Source of the DNA: Thamnaconus septentrionalis
Taxonomy: Eukaryota > Chordata > Actinopteri > Tetraodontiformes > Monacanthidae
Assembly (NCBI GenBank): GCA_009823395.1
Contig: CM020512.1
Coordinates: 872,405-936,404 of the forward strand
Direction: 5' to 3'
Length of the DNA: 64,000 nt
The notes below the pieces were generated by a model. It saw nothing but the letters and a program-made list of their open reading frames with translations, was not told the origin of the DNA and searched no databases. This document shows, piece after piece, positions 1 through 11,712 of the stretch; the stretch's first letter is position 1, and every line of letters starts with the position of its first letter. The position numbers and the translations under genes are program-made.

Positions 1-475
1 GATAAGATGGTGAGAGCAGTGGCTGCAGCGCAATAAAGAAGATCGTCGCTGGAAACACATTCTGTTTGCTTTGCAGGACTGCAAACTTTGCGACGATGGC
101 TTTTTATGTGCACCGTGGCCGCTGTTGTGGCCTCTTTTAACTGCTGCCCAGAGAAACAGGTGCAGATTATCCCATCAAAAGCTTTGCCAGATCCTTTCAG
201 CAGCCCACCATTTTCTACACCCACGTGCAAAAACCCTAGAGGGGAGGCTAATTTAAGATTCTGGGCAGCGGCCATGGAAATACACAAGGTGTAGAGCCGG
301 GAGAATCTGGTTCATCCAGTCTGCGAGTGTGAGAAGATTATTCATTCAGACAAAAAGCTGCACAAACAATGAAAATACAGCCCAGAGGTGGGGGGGGGAG
401 CACTAGAGGAAATAATTAAATAATACACCTCTGTCATAGAAAAAGCTCCCTGTGTGGCAGAAATAGTTCAACTGA

Positions 476-507
<32 letters not shown>

Positions 508-512
508 GATCC

Positions 513-543
<31 letters not shown>

Positions 544-548
544 TAAAT
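1..548. other. No gene recognised; poly-T and AT tract
   Basis: Both strands were read and no exon of cacna2d3 or other recognisable coding segment was found. The stretch ends in a poly-T run (about 477-499) and an AT dinucleotide run (about 515-540) just left of the Tc1-like element. By position it should belong to the large cacna2d3 intron that also holds lrtm1 (inference). Confidence 0.5.
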
Positions 549-550
549 TA

Positions 551-2046
551 CAGTGGCTTCGGAAAGTTTTCAGACCCTCTTAAATTTTTCACTCTATGTC
601 ATATTGCAGCCATTTGGTAAAATCAATTAATTAAAATCATTTTCCCTCGTTCTAGCACACACAGCACCCAATATTGTCAGAAAAAACACAGACTTGTAGA
701 AATTTTTGCAGATTTATTACAAAATAAATACTGAAATATCACATGGCCGCAAGTATTCAGACCCTTTGCTCAGTATCGAGTAGAAGCACCTTTCTGAGCC
801 AATACAGCCATGAGTCTTCTTGGGAATGATCCAACAAGTTTTTCACACCTGGATTTGGGGATCTTTTGCCAGTCCTCCTTGCAGATCCTCTCGAGTTCTG
901 TCAGGTTGGATGGTGAATGTTGGTGGACAGCCATCTTCTGGTCTCTTCAGAGATGCTTAATTGGATTTAAGTCAGGACTATGGCGTGGGCATTCAAGAAC
1001 ATTCACAGAGTTTTTCTGAAAGCACTCCTTCGTTATTTTAGCTGTGTGCATGGAATCATTGTTTTGTTAGAAGGTGAACCGTCAGCCCATTCTGAGGTTG
1101 TAAACACTCTGGGAAAGGGTTTTGTCCAGGATATCAATGTACTTGGCTGCATTCATCTTTCCTTCAATTGCAACTAGTCGTCCTGCCCCTGCAGCTGAAA
1201 CACACCCCCCCAGCATGTGATGAGCAGTACCAGGTGTTCTCCACAGATACCACTTGGAATTAAGACCAAAAAGTTAGATTTTGGTCTCATCAAACCAGAG
1301 ACTTTTTTTTTTCTCAAAGCCTTGAAGTCCTTCAAGTGTTTTTTGGAAAACCTGATGCGGGCTTTCATGTGTTTTGCACTGAGGAGAGGCTTCCAGCGGG
1401 CCACTCTGCCATAAAGCCACGACTGGTAGAGGGCTACAGTGATGGTTGTCTTTCTAGAATTTTGTCCCATCTCCCCGCTGCATCTCTGGAGCTCAGCCAG
1501 TATGATCTTTGGGTTCTTCTTTACCTATCTCACCAAGGCTCTTCTCCCCCAGATGCTCAGTTTGGTCGGACCGCCAGTTCGAGGAAGAGTCTTGGTCATC
1601 CCAAACTTCTGCCATGTAAGGATTATGGAGGCCACTGTGCTCTTAGGAACCTTAAGTGCAACATCATTTTTTTGTAGCCTTGAGCAGATCTGTGCCTTGC
1701 CACAATTTTGTCTCAGTCAGTTCTTTCGACCTCATGATTCTCATTTGCTCCGACTTTACACTTGTGAGCTACAAGGACTTATATTGACATGTGTGTGCTT
1801 TTCCCAAATCAAGTCCAATCAATATAAATAAGCACAGTAGGACTCCAATGAAGGTGTAGGCCCATCTTAATGATGATTAGAAGAATTGGACAGAACCTGA
1901 GTTAAATATACAAGTGTCACGGCAAGGGTCTGAATACTTATAGCGATGTGATATCTCAGTGTTCATTTTGTAATTTAAAAAAAAATGAAATTAATTGATT
2001 TTAACAAATGGCTGCAAGGGGATCTGAATACTTTCCGAACCCACTG
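551..2046 (-). mobile_element. Tc1/mariner-like transposon, decayed
   Basis: Terminal inverted repeats begin CAGTGGCTTCGGAAAGT at 551 and, read on the minus strand, CAGTGGGTTCGGAAAGT from 2046. The element sits between TA dinucleotides (549-550 and 2047-2048), the target duplication of Tc1/mariner elements. Reading the minus strand gives recognisable but stop-ridden Tc1 transposase pieces, including the DLNPI motif near 965 and the C-terminal piece KIPKSRCEKLV near 835-870. The TIRs differ by a deletion of about 30 bp next to the right end. The many stops show it can no longer make transposase. Confidence 0.88.
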
Positions 2047-2048
2047 TA

Positions 2049-4370
2049 TACCAAAACAATTGCATATCTCGATGCAAAATGTGCAGTACAGGGTGTTTGC
2101 TGTGTAAACCTCTAATAGAGGTTAAAAGTGCACTTACTATTGGCTTGACCTGAAAGTCGGCTCAAAATAAAACAAAATACAAAAAGACAAAAGGCCCAAA
2201 TCCCAAATCTATCTGACTAATGCCCCGGGAAAATTTTCCTTTACTGAGGGAACATTTCATTTCCCTGGGTATGATATAAGAACCAGGGGCTGTTTTTGCT
2301 CTAAGCCGGTTTTAAAAGTCCGTAGATGACGAGACATAAAATCCCCTCAGAATCAGTATACACCCCACTGCCGACCTCCAATTAGAGCAATCCCAGGCAG
2401 CAGGAGATGACAAGCGCTTCAAATCCTGCAGGTATTCTAATAAGGACTCTATCAACTTATGGATGAAGCCCGAGTCTGCGTGTAGTTCAGCAAGTTCTCG
2501 CCGGTATTACTTCCACCTCTTGCTTGACAGCTTGACGCGCTGGAGAGGAGGATTCATGTCAAGATGTTACGGACACGTCAAGTCGTCCTCCGGGCTTTCA
2601 GGAGGAGACAAAAAGCGAGAGTTGACTAATAAGTGTTTTTCACTCAAAATTGGTGAATTCCTTTTGACAAGGTGGGAAAGGTGAGAAAATCTTTTGTAAT
2701 GTGACGTTGGAAAGACTTCTGCGTTTGTTTGTGTTCTTTTTATGTACGCAGATTTCTCATAAATTTCTCAAAAATTTGCATATTTACAAAATAGTCTTTT
2801 TAAATCTGATAGGGTGTTTGTGGTGCTGGAAATGGGAGAAGACGACTGACTAATTCTCTGTAATAATAATAATAATAATAAGCTGTAGTTGAATACTTTG
2901 TAAGCAGGTGGGGAATAATGGACGGTGAATGTCCAGATTAATTTCAACATTTGAAATTGCAAGTTTTGAACACAATGAAATGTTTTTATTTATTTCTTGT
3001 TATGGTTCCAAAATATAATGAAACCATTGAGGTTACACAATGTGATCAAATTCTCAAATAGCCTGCAAGTTTTCATCTAACATGATTGGACATTCAAATT
3101 CCCCAATATTTTTTTTTAATAAGCAACATTGATTTGTGATTGTCAACTAACATGGCAGAAGTTGGTCTTCCTCTCATTTCATCATGTAACATGTACTTTA
3201 AAGGGGTGATATGCAACATTATTTCACCACTAGATGTCGTGGTTTTGCGTTGCATGTAAATTCATACTGAGTGAAAAAAAGAGGATACAGTATATCGCTT
3301 GGAGTTTCCACGGTACGGCTTAGTTTTTCCTGTAAATTACTCTTTTCAGCAGGCAGCGGCTGATCTCATTCGCATTTAGAAGCTTCCAATCGCTGCCGTG
3401 TGCTATGCGGTCACGTGGTGTCAGGGTGGGGGATGGTCGCTGCTGTTGTTGAGGCAGCGAGGAAGATGAGACTCACATTCATTAACGCGACAGCACTGGC
3501 TGGATCCGGCAAGCCTGCAAGGACCAGGAGCGCACACGGAGGACGTGTGATCAAGTCACTTCATGTGGTGGCTGCCGTGATGCCGCCAGGTGTGACACAC
3601 AGAGAAAAATTTGTTTATATTTTTTTCCTGAAGTGTGCCAATTGTGTGGAAGCTCCTTCAAGCTGAATGTATGGCTCCACATCACAAACTGTCTGCACAC
3701 ATTAGAGGTCTTGGCAAATTAAAGGGTGTAATCGCACGTGTTGTAATGTGTTTAGCGAAGCACTCGAGCATGCATGTGGGAACAGACACAATGTATTTAT
3801 ATCGTCTCACTCTGGCTTTGTTTTCTTTTCTCAAAAGTACCCAGGCCACGTTTCTTTGAGCTTCATTGACATCATCATCAATCATCTCTCGACAACAGAC
3901 CAAAAAAACCGTCAAACGGATGCGCTGGTTGTTCAGGCTGTGTCACAAATGGCAGAATGAAAATAATTGTGGTGCCCTTCAGCTGAGGAAGGATATAAAT
4001 ATGGGTGGACAGCGGCGTGAGTCTGAGCGAGGGCACAACGGGGGCAAGGTCAGCTCGGCTCTGATCTGCCAGTCTAATCACACTCATCGTTAAACATGAT
4101 TCCACCATTAATCTCGTCTTTGTTCACTTCTGTGCCTCTCCTTCAAGTGACCCGCGCACTCAGGCAGGCTTAACAGCCAATTCCATTTACATGCGAACAA
4201 ATAGATGAATAAACATATAAAAATAAAAATAAAATAAATCTCATATAAAATGTATTTCAACAGCTTAACATCCCGCTGTGCTGTTGTTGCATGTGCTTTT
4301 GGCACGTGCTTCTGTGTGCTGCGCTTCCATACTGCTGTGCTGGGGGCGTGTTCTGCCGCCCCCCACCACC
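2049..4370. other. Intronic sequence without recognised gene
   Basis: No exon or transposon protein is recognisable. A short ATA run lies at about 2864-2881. The stretch from 3198 (TAAAGGGGTGATATGC) to about 3735 (AAATTAAAGGGTGTAATC) has the look of a fish MITE ending in TAAAGG-type termini, but I could not prove inverted ends. Confidence 0.4.
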
Positions 4371-4375
4371 ACCAC

Positions 4376-4395
4376 CACACACACACACGCACGAA

Positions 4396-4455
<60 letters not shown>

Positions 4456-4459
4456 CACC
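4376..4459. repeat. CA / GCAC microsatellite
   Basis: A compound run of CA followed by about fourteen GCAC units and then CA again. It lies about 0.9 kb upstream of the lrtm1 start codon. Long open frames through it (threonine-histidine and cysteine-valine runs) are artefacts of the repeat. Confidence 0.97.
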
Positions 4460-4460
4460 C

Positions 4461-5342
4461 CTTCCTGGCCCGCGGCTCATGCACAACCTAGTCGGAGCGT
4501 GCCACGGCGGCAGCGTGCGCGCACTGCAGCAGGAGCACTTGTGCAGACACAACCTCGCGCCTGTCTAATTTTGTCTTTCTGCACCCCTGCCAGGGAAAGA
4601 GAAGGTGGGGAAGGTGGTGGGGGAGGTGTGGTCTGGGGGCCTGAGAATGAATGTCTGCGTGATTTAAGAGGCACAGCTGTGCGCTGGGAGTTGACACACT
4701 GTCACAACACTCGCCACCAAAACAACTGTGGCGCAAAAAAAAAAAAAAAAAAACCAGGGCAGGGACGAATGGAGTGTTTATTAGCATCCAGCAGAGGAGC
4801 GAGCATAAGATCTGATCTGCATCAACAAAGACCTGATAAATCATAAAAAAAAAACAGTGTGGGGGGCCAATACGAGAGACAGGAAGGGAGGTGAGCAAGT
4901 GAGAGTGAAAGTAAAAGAGAGAGGGAGCGAGAGGGAGAGAGAGGGAGAGAGCGTGTGAGAGAGATAGAGTGAGACAGAGCGCCTCCTAACCCTTGTGATT
5001 CCAAGGCTGGCTGGCACTCGGCTCTCAGCTCTAGTCTCTGATCCGCTGCTCTGATGGGGTTTGGTGCCCAGGCAGGCGGCACTGGGGACCCAGTGCTGGA
5101 TACAGCAGCTCCCCGCTGCCTCTGATCCAAGCAACCCCCACCACCACCACCGCTTCCTTCTGAGCCCGCATTTTTGTCGGCGTGAGTCCGGCCGGGGTCG
5201 CTAATCTCCACCTTTTTTTTTTTTTTTACCCTCCCCACTTTCCCTCCGACAGCCGATGTATCGTCACCCATGACGGCTGAGGCAAAGCGAGGAGGCAGAT
5301 AGAGGAAGATCGCCAGCGAGGCTCCAAGGAAAGCCGGCAGAA
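4461..5342 (+). promoter_or_regulatory. Probable lrtm1 upstream region and 5' UTR
   Basis: This segment immediately precedes the inferred lrtm1 start codon. It is locally CpG-rich (about 4490-4570 and 5170-5340), carries a GA-rich purine tract at about 4890-4980, and lacks an obvious TATA box at a useful distance. The transcription start cannot be fixed from sequence. Assignment as promoter plus 5' UTR is inference from position. Confidence 0.4.
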
Positions 5343-5349
5343 ATGAGAG
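5343..5349 (+). CDS. lrtm1 coding exon 1 (start codon, 7 nt)
   Basis: The coding part of exon 1 is just ATGAGAG, followed by the donor GTAGGA at 5350. Spliced to 7092 it reads MRAVLVCALLSFL, a normal signal peptide start with one arginine and a hydrophobic core. I chose this start because the exon at 7092 is open upstream without a methionine in its first codons, and family members have their start in a very short coding first exon. A transcript would settle it. Confidence 0.65.
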
Positions 5350-7091
5350 GTAGGAGAGAAAAATGTGAACCTGGTAACATTGATTTATGCGTTGTGAATG
5401 TGTCTTGTATTTGCATGCATGTGTGCATGTAGGGCAAGGTGGGCAGATGCCAATACTCGTATGTGGTGTAAACTGTTGTGTAACTGGATGGATGCTGCAC
5501 ATATGGAGGCTTCCCCTCCATATACCTGCATGTCAATGCTGCACCAGTTAGTCCTAGTGTGTTAGTGTTTTCGGCCCACGCTTCTCCAGCTCTAGTATGT
5601 TGTTTTTTGTTGTTTTTTTAAATTATTTATTTAATTTTGGGGGGCGTGACATGTGTGCACTTGCATGCACACAGTAATTAGGTGCAGCCTGCACATGTGC
5701 AAGTGCACCGTTTCATGCACTGCTGTGTACAGTTGCCATGGCTAACAATGTAATTAAACCAACGGCTTTGCCGCGTTGCTCGCTAAATCTCAACCCAGCT
5801 ACGGCCTGATAGGCTGTGTTGTTGCAGCACTGACTACACTCTGGCAAATTAACAACTGAAAACTGACCAATGTTACAGCTGCTTCCCAGATGTCTAAATT
5901 TGCATTTGACTGAAAGACGTCCAAGAGAAAAAAGTGTTGGATGGTGAAATACAATTTTATGGATAGTCTGAGCACGAATTTCTTGTTTTTCCTTTTAAAA
6001 ACACCATGTTAGAGCAGGAAAGGATGTTACAACTAGGATTAGCCAGGATTATTAATGATTTTATCATTGTAGCTAATCACTGTTTACTAACTGCAACTAT
6101 CACATCCCACTCACCTCAAAAACATAATTTGAGTGTCGCGTCTTGCATGACAAAGGAGAAAATTAGTTAACAGTCATGTGAGAAAAGCACGAACACATCA
6201 CCCAACTGGGAACACTGGGCGCTGAAGTGCTTAGTCGAACATTTTTCTATCCAGTGCAATGATAGAAATTAAGACAAGACAGCCAGTTCTTCTGGATAAG
6301 GATAACGTAACTTGGCAGCTAGCTGCATGCTGGGGCCTGACTCTGAGATACATTTCATCAAGCCTCAAGCCAAATCCAGCCAGTGCTATAAATAGAGGTG
6401 TATGTACCATGAGAAATGGAAATGTGAAGTCATCTCAAAGGGAATCAGACACCCAGTATATGTTGTATATGGATTTGCATGTGGGTGGACTGTGGGTGAA
6501 GGGTTAGGAGGCTTTGATGAAGTCACCAAGGGCCACCGTCTGCAGGAGGGGTGGGAGGTGGGCGAAAAATATTAGTTTAGTACTATTAGTACTTCACTTT
6601 CTTGTTCATCAGAGAGGGGGATGAAATGCGCAGTACCAAACATCTGGGAATAAACAAAGTGGGCAGCATCAACCCCTTCAACATCAAATGTATCCGATGA
6701 TTCGCATTTTATCTTAGTGCACGAGTAGAGTTTCCGGCAAAATGGATAGCAACGCACTGAGTAGCAACTTTATCTGCTCACAAATCCGAAACCGAGCAGA
6801 GTCGCCAACCAGATGCAAGCAGTCTTGAGTTCTTTAGAGACAAGTTTTTCCTCCACTTTTCTCACTGGCGAGCCACTTTTTTCGGAGCCGACTGGCCGCG
6901 CCAAGATGTCGTCTAGCGCGTTGACGCTCGATTTAAAACATTTGTCATGATGGTGTCGCACATACACCAATGAGTTGTTCATGATGGTGGCCAATGGTTG
7001 TTGGAGTTCAAAATATAGAAATAAATCTTCAAAGAGCATTAGAATTTTAATTTGGTTACTAACTTCTCCTAATTCCACTCTGTCTCCACAG
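5350..7091 (+). other. lrtm1 intron 1
   Basis: Bounded by GTAGGA at 5350 and a CCACAG acceptor at 7086-7091. I see no coding segment or transposon protein inside. The sequence is AT-rich and lacks long microsatellites, unlike most other introns here. Confidence 0.6.
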
Positions 7092-7476
7092 CGGTCCTGG
7101 TGTGTGCCCTGCTCTCCTTTCTGTCTTCTTTGCATGCCTGTCCGAAGGAGTGCAGTTGCAACAGCAACTCCAAGGTGGTTGACTGTCGGGGGCGAGGCCT
7201 GTATGACATCCCCAGGCGTTTACATCCAGACACCCAAGAGCTCTACCTTCAAGACAACCGGATCAGGGGCATTGGGTCAATGGCTTTCAGAGAAACCCCT
7301 CTCGTCCGCATCATCGACCTGGCCAACAACTCCATAACGTCTGTTTCTCCGACGGCTCTGCTAGGTCTGAGGAGCCTGCAGCGCCTCAGTTTAGCCCACA
7401 ACAGCCTGCGGGAGCTTGACAGGAGGCTGTTTGGACCCATCCGCAGCATTTCTCACCTTGACCTCTCGCACAACAG
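7092..7476 (+). CDS. lrtm1 exon 2: signal peptide, LRRNT, first leucine-rich repeats
   Basis: Follows a pyrimidine-rich acceptor TCTGTCTCCACAG and ends CACAACAG before GTAACA. It encodes the rest of the signal peptide (cleavage probably after SLHA), the N-terminal cap CPKECSCNSNSKVVDC, and leucine-rich repeats with the LxxLxLxxN pattern, for example LYLQDNRI, IIDLANNSI, RLSLAHNSL and HLDLSHN. Such repeats form an extracellular solenoid used for protein binding. Confidence 0.93.
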
Positions 7477-7602
7477 GTAACACGAAAAAGAAATGAATCA
7501 ACTTGTATCTGCTCTTCCCCTGATGTTGAGTAACCATCGCCACAAACTTGAACCCAGATGACTCACTGGTTCTTGATTATTTTGTCATTTCCCATACTTC
7601 AG

Positions 7603-7808
7603 TCTGTGGGGTTTCTCCGGAACCTCAGGTGACAGTATGAGAAACCTTAGCCACCTTGGGCTAGCGCACAACAAGATAACACGACTGGATCGCTCTCTGC
7701 TGGAGGCCCTGACACGGCTGGACAGCCTCACGCTACAAGGGAACCCCTGGAGGTGTGACTGCCAGCTCATAGGCCTCAAACTCTGGCTGGAGACCTACCT
7801 CTTTAAAG
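7603..7808 (+). CDS. lrtm1 exon 3: last repeats and start of LRRCT
   Basis: Acceptor ATACTTCAG and donor GTTAGA. It completes the repeat LSHNSLWGF, adds HLGLAHNKITRLD and LTLQGNPWRCDC, and ends with the LRRCT segment GLKLWLETYLFK. Cysteines of the CDC motif are present. The intron before it (126 bp) splits the repeat domain in the middle of an asparagine-serine step. Confidence 0.93.
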
Positions 7809-8824
7809 GTTAGATCACTTGCAGCTCCGGGGAGCATCTGCTATGACTCTAGCATCTATCCATTTCAAAGTTTTAGTTGCTATGAAACTGTGGTAACAAC
7901 ACATTATGATAATTCTAACCTTCAGTGAAGGAAAAGGTCTTGGAAGCCCATATTGTACAGGAGGAAGGAAGGGCCAAGAGATTGTAAGACTTTAATATCT
8001 TTAACTTTGTCTAGCATCGGATGTTATCAAAAACACGGCAATAGTGGCTATATGCGCTACAAGAGCAGGATTTTACCCTCAACAGTGTAAGTGCAGACAC
8101 CATTACTTTCTCTGACAAGCCACCCTTCCATCCTTGCGAGTATAATACAATAAAGTAAGCACTGTTGGGGGAAAAGCTTGGCTCAACCGCCCGCCGTTGT
8201 TTGCCGGCCCGCCTCCACGCCTGTAACGCACTGACATGGCTTTCAATGCAAAGGTTGATAAGAGAAATAGAGCACCAAAGAACAAAGAACGGAAGCACAG
8301 GAACGTGTACATAATCAAAACAGGTAGAACCAGACCCATGAAACGTGGTGTTGTGCACGCTCAGTATGATGGTAGAAGAAATGAAGTGCTTTGCTGGACA
8401 ACTAGAGCAACTGAAGAAGCGGTCCAGCTGGTAGAACAGTTTTGCTAAGTAGGCCTATTAGAATGAACATCCATCCATTCTCTCCACTTCCCCTGCTCCA
8501 AGGGGTATTAGCAGTCCTGGGGTCAACGTCTAGAAGGGTGACTGTAAGGAAACATCCTGGACAAGTTGCCAGTTTATCACGGAGCCATAGTGAGACAAAC
8601 CATCCACACTCACATTTACACTTGGACAACCTCAAGTTGATTGCTACACTAATAAGTATGTCCCTGGACTGAGGGAAGACCTGGGATACCTGGTGAAAGC
8701 CAAGAAATTTGTAGAGTAAAAGTAAGCAAACAGTGGATGATGTAACACTGTATACCATCACCATAAACAGAGATTGTGCATCCATTTTTATATTTCCTCT
8801 CTGACCTAATTTTCTGACTCCAAG
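7809..8824 (+). other. lrtm1 intron 3
   Basis: Runs from GTTAGA to the acceptor CTGACTCCAAG at 8814-8824. It contains part of a common teleost dispersed repeat (8465-8640). No other coding sequence is supported; the open frames here have no recognisable relatives. Confidence 0.7.
8465..8640 (+). repeat. Fragment of common teleost dispersed repeat
   Basis: Begins CATCCATCCATTCTC and includes GCCAGTTTATCACGGAGCC and CCACACTCACATT. The same order of blocks occurs at 14153-14290, where the family is more complete. It is the widespread fish repeat with a CCATCCAT start; I do not name the family. Confidence 0.7.
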
Positions 8825-9354
8825 GTGGCGTGCTGGACGAGGTGATTTGCTTCCACCCAGAAGAAATGAGGGACAGGGACCTGCAGAAAATCCCTTACCA
8901 GCTCTTCCACACCTGCATGACCACCAGCTACCACTACCTGTTCGCCAACATCCACCACCTGGAGTCGGAGAGGTTGCTCCGCGGCCATACCCACGGCAAC
9001 CACGGCCACCCGTCCAGCCACGCCCTCCACATTCCCATGGCCATGGGTGAGGGCCTCAGCGGAGGCGGGGCGGTCGGCGGCGGCGGAGGCCTACCCGAGT
9101 GTGAACCCAAGCAGAGGCCGCGGCCTGTCAACCTGCGCCACGCCATCGCCACAGTCATCATCACAGGCGTGGTCTGCGGGATCGTGTGCCTGATGATGCT
9201 GGCAGCAGCCGTCTATGGCTGCGCCTACGCTGCCATTATGGCCAAGTACCAGCGGGAGCTGAAGAAGAATGAGGAGATGGCAGCGGTGGCGGCGCAGAAG
9301 GTCGATCACACCACGGCAGATGAGAAGGAACCGCTGGAGAACGCCATCGCCTGA
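8825..9354 (+). CDS. lrtm1 exon 4: LRRCT end, linker, transmembrane helix, tail, stop
   Basis: Starts with GTGGCGTGCTGGACGAG and joins the previous exon to read KGGVLDEVICF. It carries the LRRCT cysteines at about residues 208 and 230, a linker with a His-rich stretch (HTHGNHGHPSSHALH) and a glycine run of GGGAVGGGGG type, then PRPVNLRHAIATVIITGVV leading into the membrane helix. The tail is basic (KYQRELKK) then acidic and ends in stop TGA at 9352-9354. The linker makes the predicted protein (375 aa) longer than the mammalian one (about 345 aa). Confidence 0.95.
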
Positions 9355-10060
9355 GGGCCGATAACGTGAACCCGGACTGGCGACTTTGGCCTCAACCCTT
9401 TAAGCTACTTGTCTGTGGCTGATTTACTTGTTGGTATGTGTGTGCTTGTGAAAAAGAAATGATTATTAATCTGCATCTATAAACTGTCTTTCTAAAACTT
9501 AGCTAGCTAAATTCTTCAGGTATTAGGTAGGTTTGACTATGCACTGATGAGAACAAACTTTTAACCAACGTGGGTTCAAAGATTCTGGCCAAAGAGTCCA
9601 AAAGGAATCCAGGAGTCTATTTTGTCTGAGAAATCTGTATTACATTTGTGAAACAAATTGATATCTATATTTATAAATGTGTTTTTGTAGTTATTATAGT
9701 AAAAGTTGAGAAGAAAAGAAAAAATCTGATTTCAAATTTTGGTTGTCTTTTGGTCGTCCATGATTTTAAGTTTGGTTCAGAGTAATTAAAAGAAAAATAA
9801 CTCATAGTAGGCAGCTGCTGTCAGGTAGATTTTGTTCCAAGTTCTTTGTATTGTTGAGTGTGTGAGCGACTGAGTGTATTAACGTTTGAGATTGCACTGA
9901 GATGTAAACTATTTTATGAGAATTTAAGAGTTTGTGCCTATTTATGTGACATAGTTTGAGGAAAGAATATGTTTTCTTAAATTATATTTTTCTGATGACT
10001 GATGGAGAAATGTGACAATTCCTTGAAGCAATAATGAAAAAACACTGAAATTAGCCACCC
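9355..10060 (+). other. Probable lrtm1 3' UTR
   Basis: AT-rich sequence following the lrtm1 stop without repeats or exons. No canonical AATAAA was found close by; an ATTAAA variant at 9785-9790 is the best polyadenylation candidate. The true end of the transcript is not visible. Confidence 0.4.
9785..9790 (+). terminator. Candidate poly(A) signal ATTAAA for lrtm1
   Basis: ATTAAA hexamer about 430 bp after the stop codon, followed by an A-rich stretch. This is the commonest variant of the canonical signal, but such a hexamer occurs often by chance in AT-rich DNA. Confidence 0.25.
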
Positions 10061-11712
10061 TTGTTTTTTGTATGATTTTACAATTATGCTGCAAACTGAC
10101 GTTGGCCGAAATTCAAAAATATATAATTTTCAATGTAGGTTTTTCTTTTGATGATTAATTGTGCAACATTTTTCCTCTGGAATTTGGGTGAAAAACCAAC
10201 ATCTAAAAATGGGTATATTCATCACAATAACATTGCAGGATTATTATAATTGTTACCTGTGGCAACCCAAACATTGCTGGACGTTTTTCAAGCCAAAGTG
10301 TAAAATTATTTCGACAATTAACTGTCACCAGCAACCTTGAGCTGACCCAACGATGGAAGACCAACCTGCCTCTCGTGGCTCGGTCTACTATTGTAGCAAA
10401 CTCTTTTGGCTAAAAAGATGGCTAAGGATGTGACTAACGATAGTCACACACATGCAGACGCTGAAATGTGCCTGTGTGTGTTTGCATGTGAAAACGTGCG
10501 AACGCATGCACGCATGCATGCATGCATGCATGCACGGCTCCATTGTGACTCAAGCAATGTCTGCAGGGCCGGCGCTGTGTGATGTCATCAGCCTGTCCTG
10601 TTTGGTTAGTGCGTGTTTAGCTTATCCACTAGTAAGTCTGCAGCTCAGTGAAGCGCAGGGCAGCAAGAACTGGACCCAACCGGCCGGCCGGCTCCATTTG
10701 CATCCCAGCCTACATCTCTCCTCCCATCTGACTCTCTTATATAAAATGAGCTTCATAGACATCCAATTATCAGACAGGCAGGATCGTCTTCGCCCGCTAA
10801 ACAACAGAACACCCAAGAACAGTAAATACTGATCAGCCATTCAAATTGTTGCCGGGCAAGGATTCAAGAGACCAATATTAAACTCCAAACAATTCGACCC
10901 TCCTGCTAGTGTGATGCTGCGCCACAAATATGACGCATCCTCTGCATGCATGTGCGCCGCCGCAGCGCACAGACTCCCCCGTCTCAGTCCTTCTGCTCCA
11001 CTGGTTTCCCCCAGGCCAGTCGTGCCCACAATGCACTGCGTTCATGTCGACACATCCAGGCACCGTGAAATCATTTTCTTCCTTTGCCCTTTATCATTTC
11101 ACATCATGCAAGTGCAAAAGGTGCATCTTCCTTCCTTCCTTCCTCCCTCCTCCTTTGTTAACTCATTCTCATACATTTTCTGCGTTCATATCTTTCCCTG
11201 TTATTTCCCCAATGATTCAATGATAATTAACTAACAATTAATGTTATGCTATAGGACATCCAAAAATGTACCATTTTGGACATAACAACGGACACAAAAT
11301 CTTTCAGGGCATCATTATCATTTATGTATATGTGCTCTGTGTGTGTGTGTACACACACACACACTTATATATGTGTGTACATATCTATTTATCTATATAT
11401 ATACATGTGAGAGTAAAGAATAGTACAGAAGAATAAAGCAGCATTTCACATTATCAACCCCGCATTATCTTTCAATGTAGCCTGATGTATTGGCACTGTG
11501 CCCCCCAGAAAGCACCTACTCCCACTATATCCCAGCAGTTGAACAGGAGGGACAAAATTCAGAAGTTCAGAATCCCAAAAATCCACACGGCTATCATGTT
11601 TAGATGTAAATGCAATTACACGTGTACGTAGGCATGGGGGATTTTCAACTAAGTGGAGAAAAGTTTTTGCCGCTTCAGAAGTGAAAGGGAGAAGAACTCG
11701 CTCCCCACTTAC
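10061..11712. other. cacna2d3 intron between the last visible exon and lrtm1
   Basis: No exon recognised. It holds a palindromic GCAT run (about 10505-10532), CTTC repeats near 11130-11150, and GT/CA/AT runs near 11338-11405. The cacna2d3 exon that should follow (encoding the segment after LLDERKSPIAA) was looked for on the minus strand and not found. Confidence 0.5.

Larger units (their letters stand above)
5343..9354 (+). other. lrtm1 gene span, four coding exons, nested in cacna2d3
   Basis: Leucine-rich repeats and transmembrane domains 1, a small type I membrane protein. Joining 5343-5349, 7092-7476, 7603-7808 and 8825-9354 gives 1128 nt, 375 residues plus stop, with every junction in phase and GT/AG bounded. 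Order of parts: signal peptide (1-18), LRRNT cysteine cluster CPKECSC from 19, leucine-rich repeats (about 45-177), LRRCT NPWRCDC from 178 to about 230, a His/Gly-rich linker, a transmembrane helix at about 305-335 and a charged cytoplasmic tail. The membrane segment TVIITGVVCGIVCLMMLAAA is the hallmark shared with mammalian LRTM1. The gene runs opposite to and inside an intron of cacna2d3, as in mammals. LRTM2 is the nearest alternative, but the tail and the host gene favour LRTM1. Its molecular role is poorly known. Confidence 0.93.

Noticed and set aside
3400..3666. 88-codon open frame on plus
   Set aside because: No domain, no homologue pattern, lies in a likely MITE (3198-3735).
4250..4846. 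198-codon open frame on plus and several on minus through the GCAC/CA repeat
   Set aside because: The translated sequence is mostly repeat-derived threonine-histidine or cysteine-valine runs; no homologue pattern, no splice context.
8236..8448. Basic 70-codon frame in lrtm1 intron 3
   Set aside because: Lysine/arginine-rich but without known motif; adjacent to a dispersed repeat and inside a clear intron.
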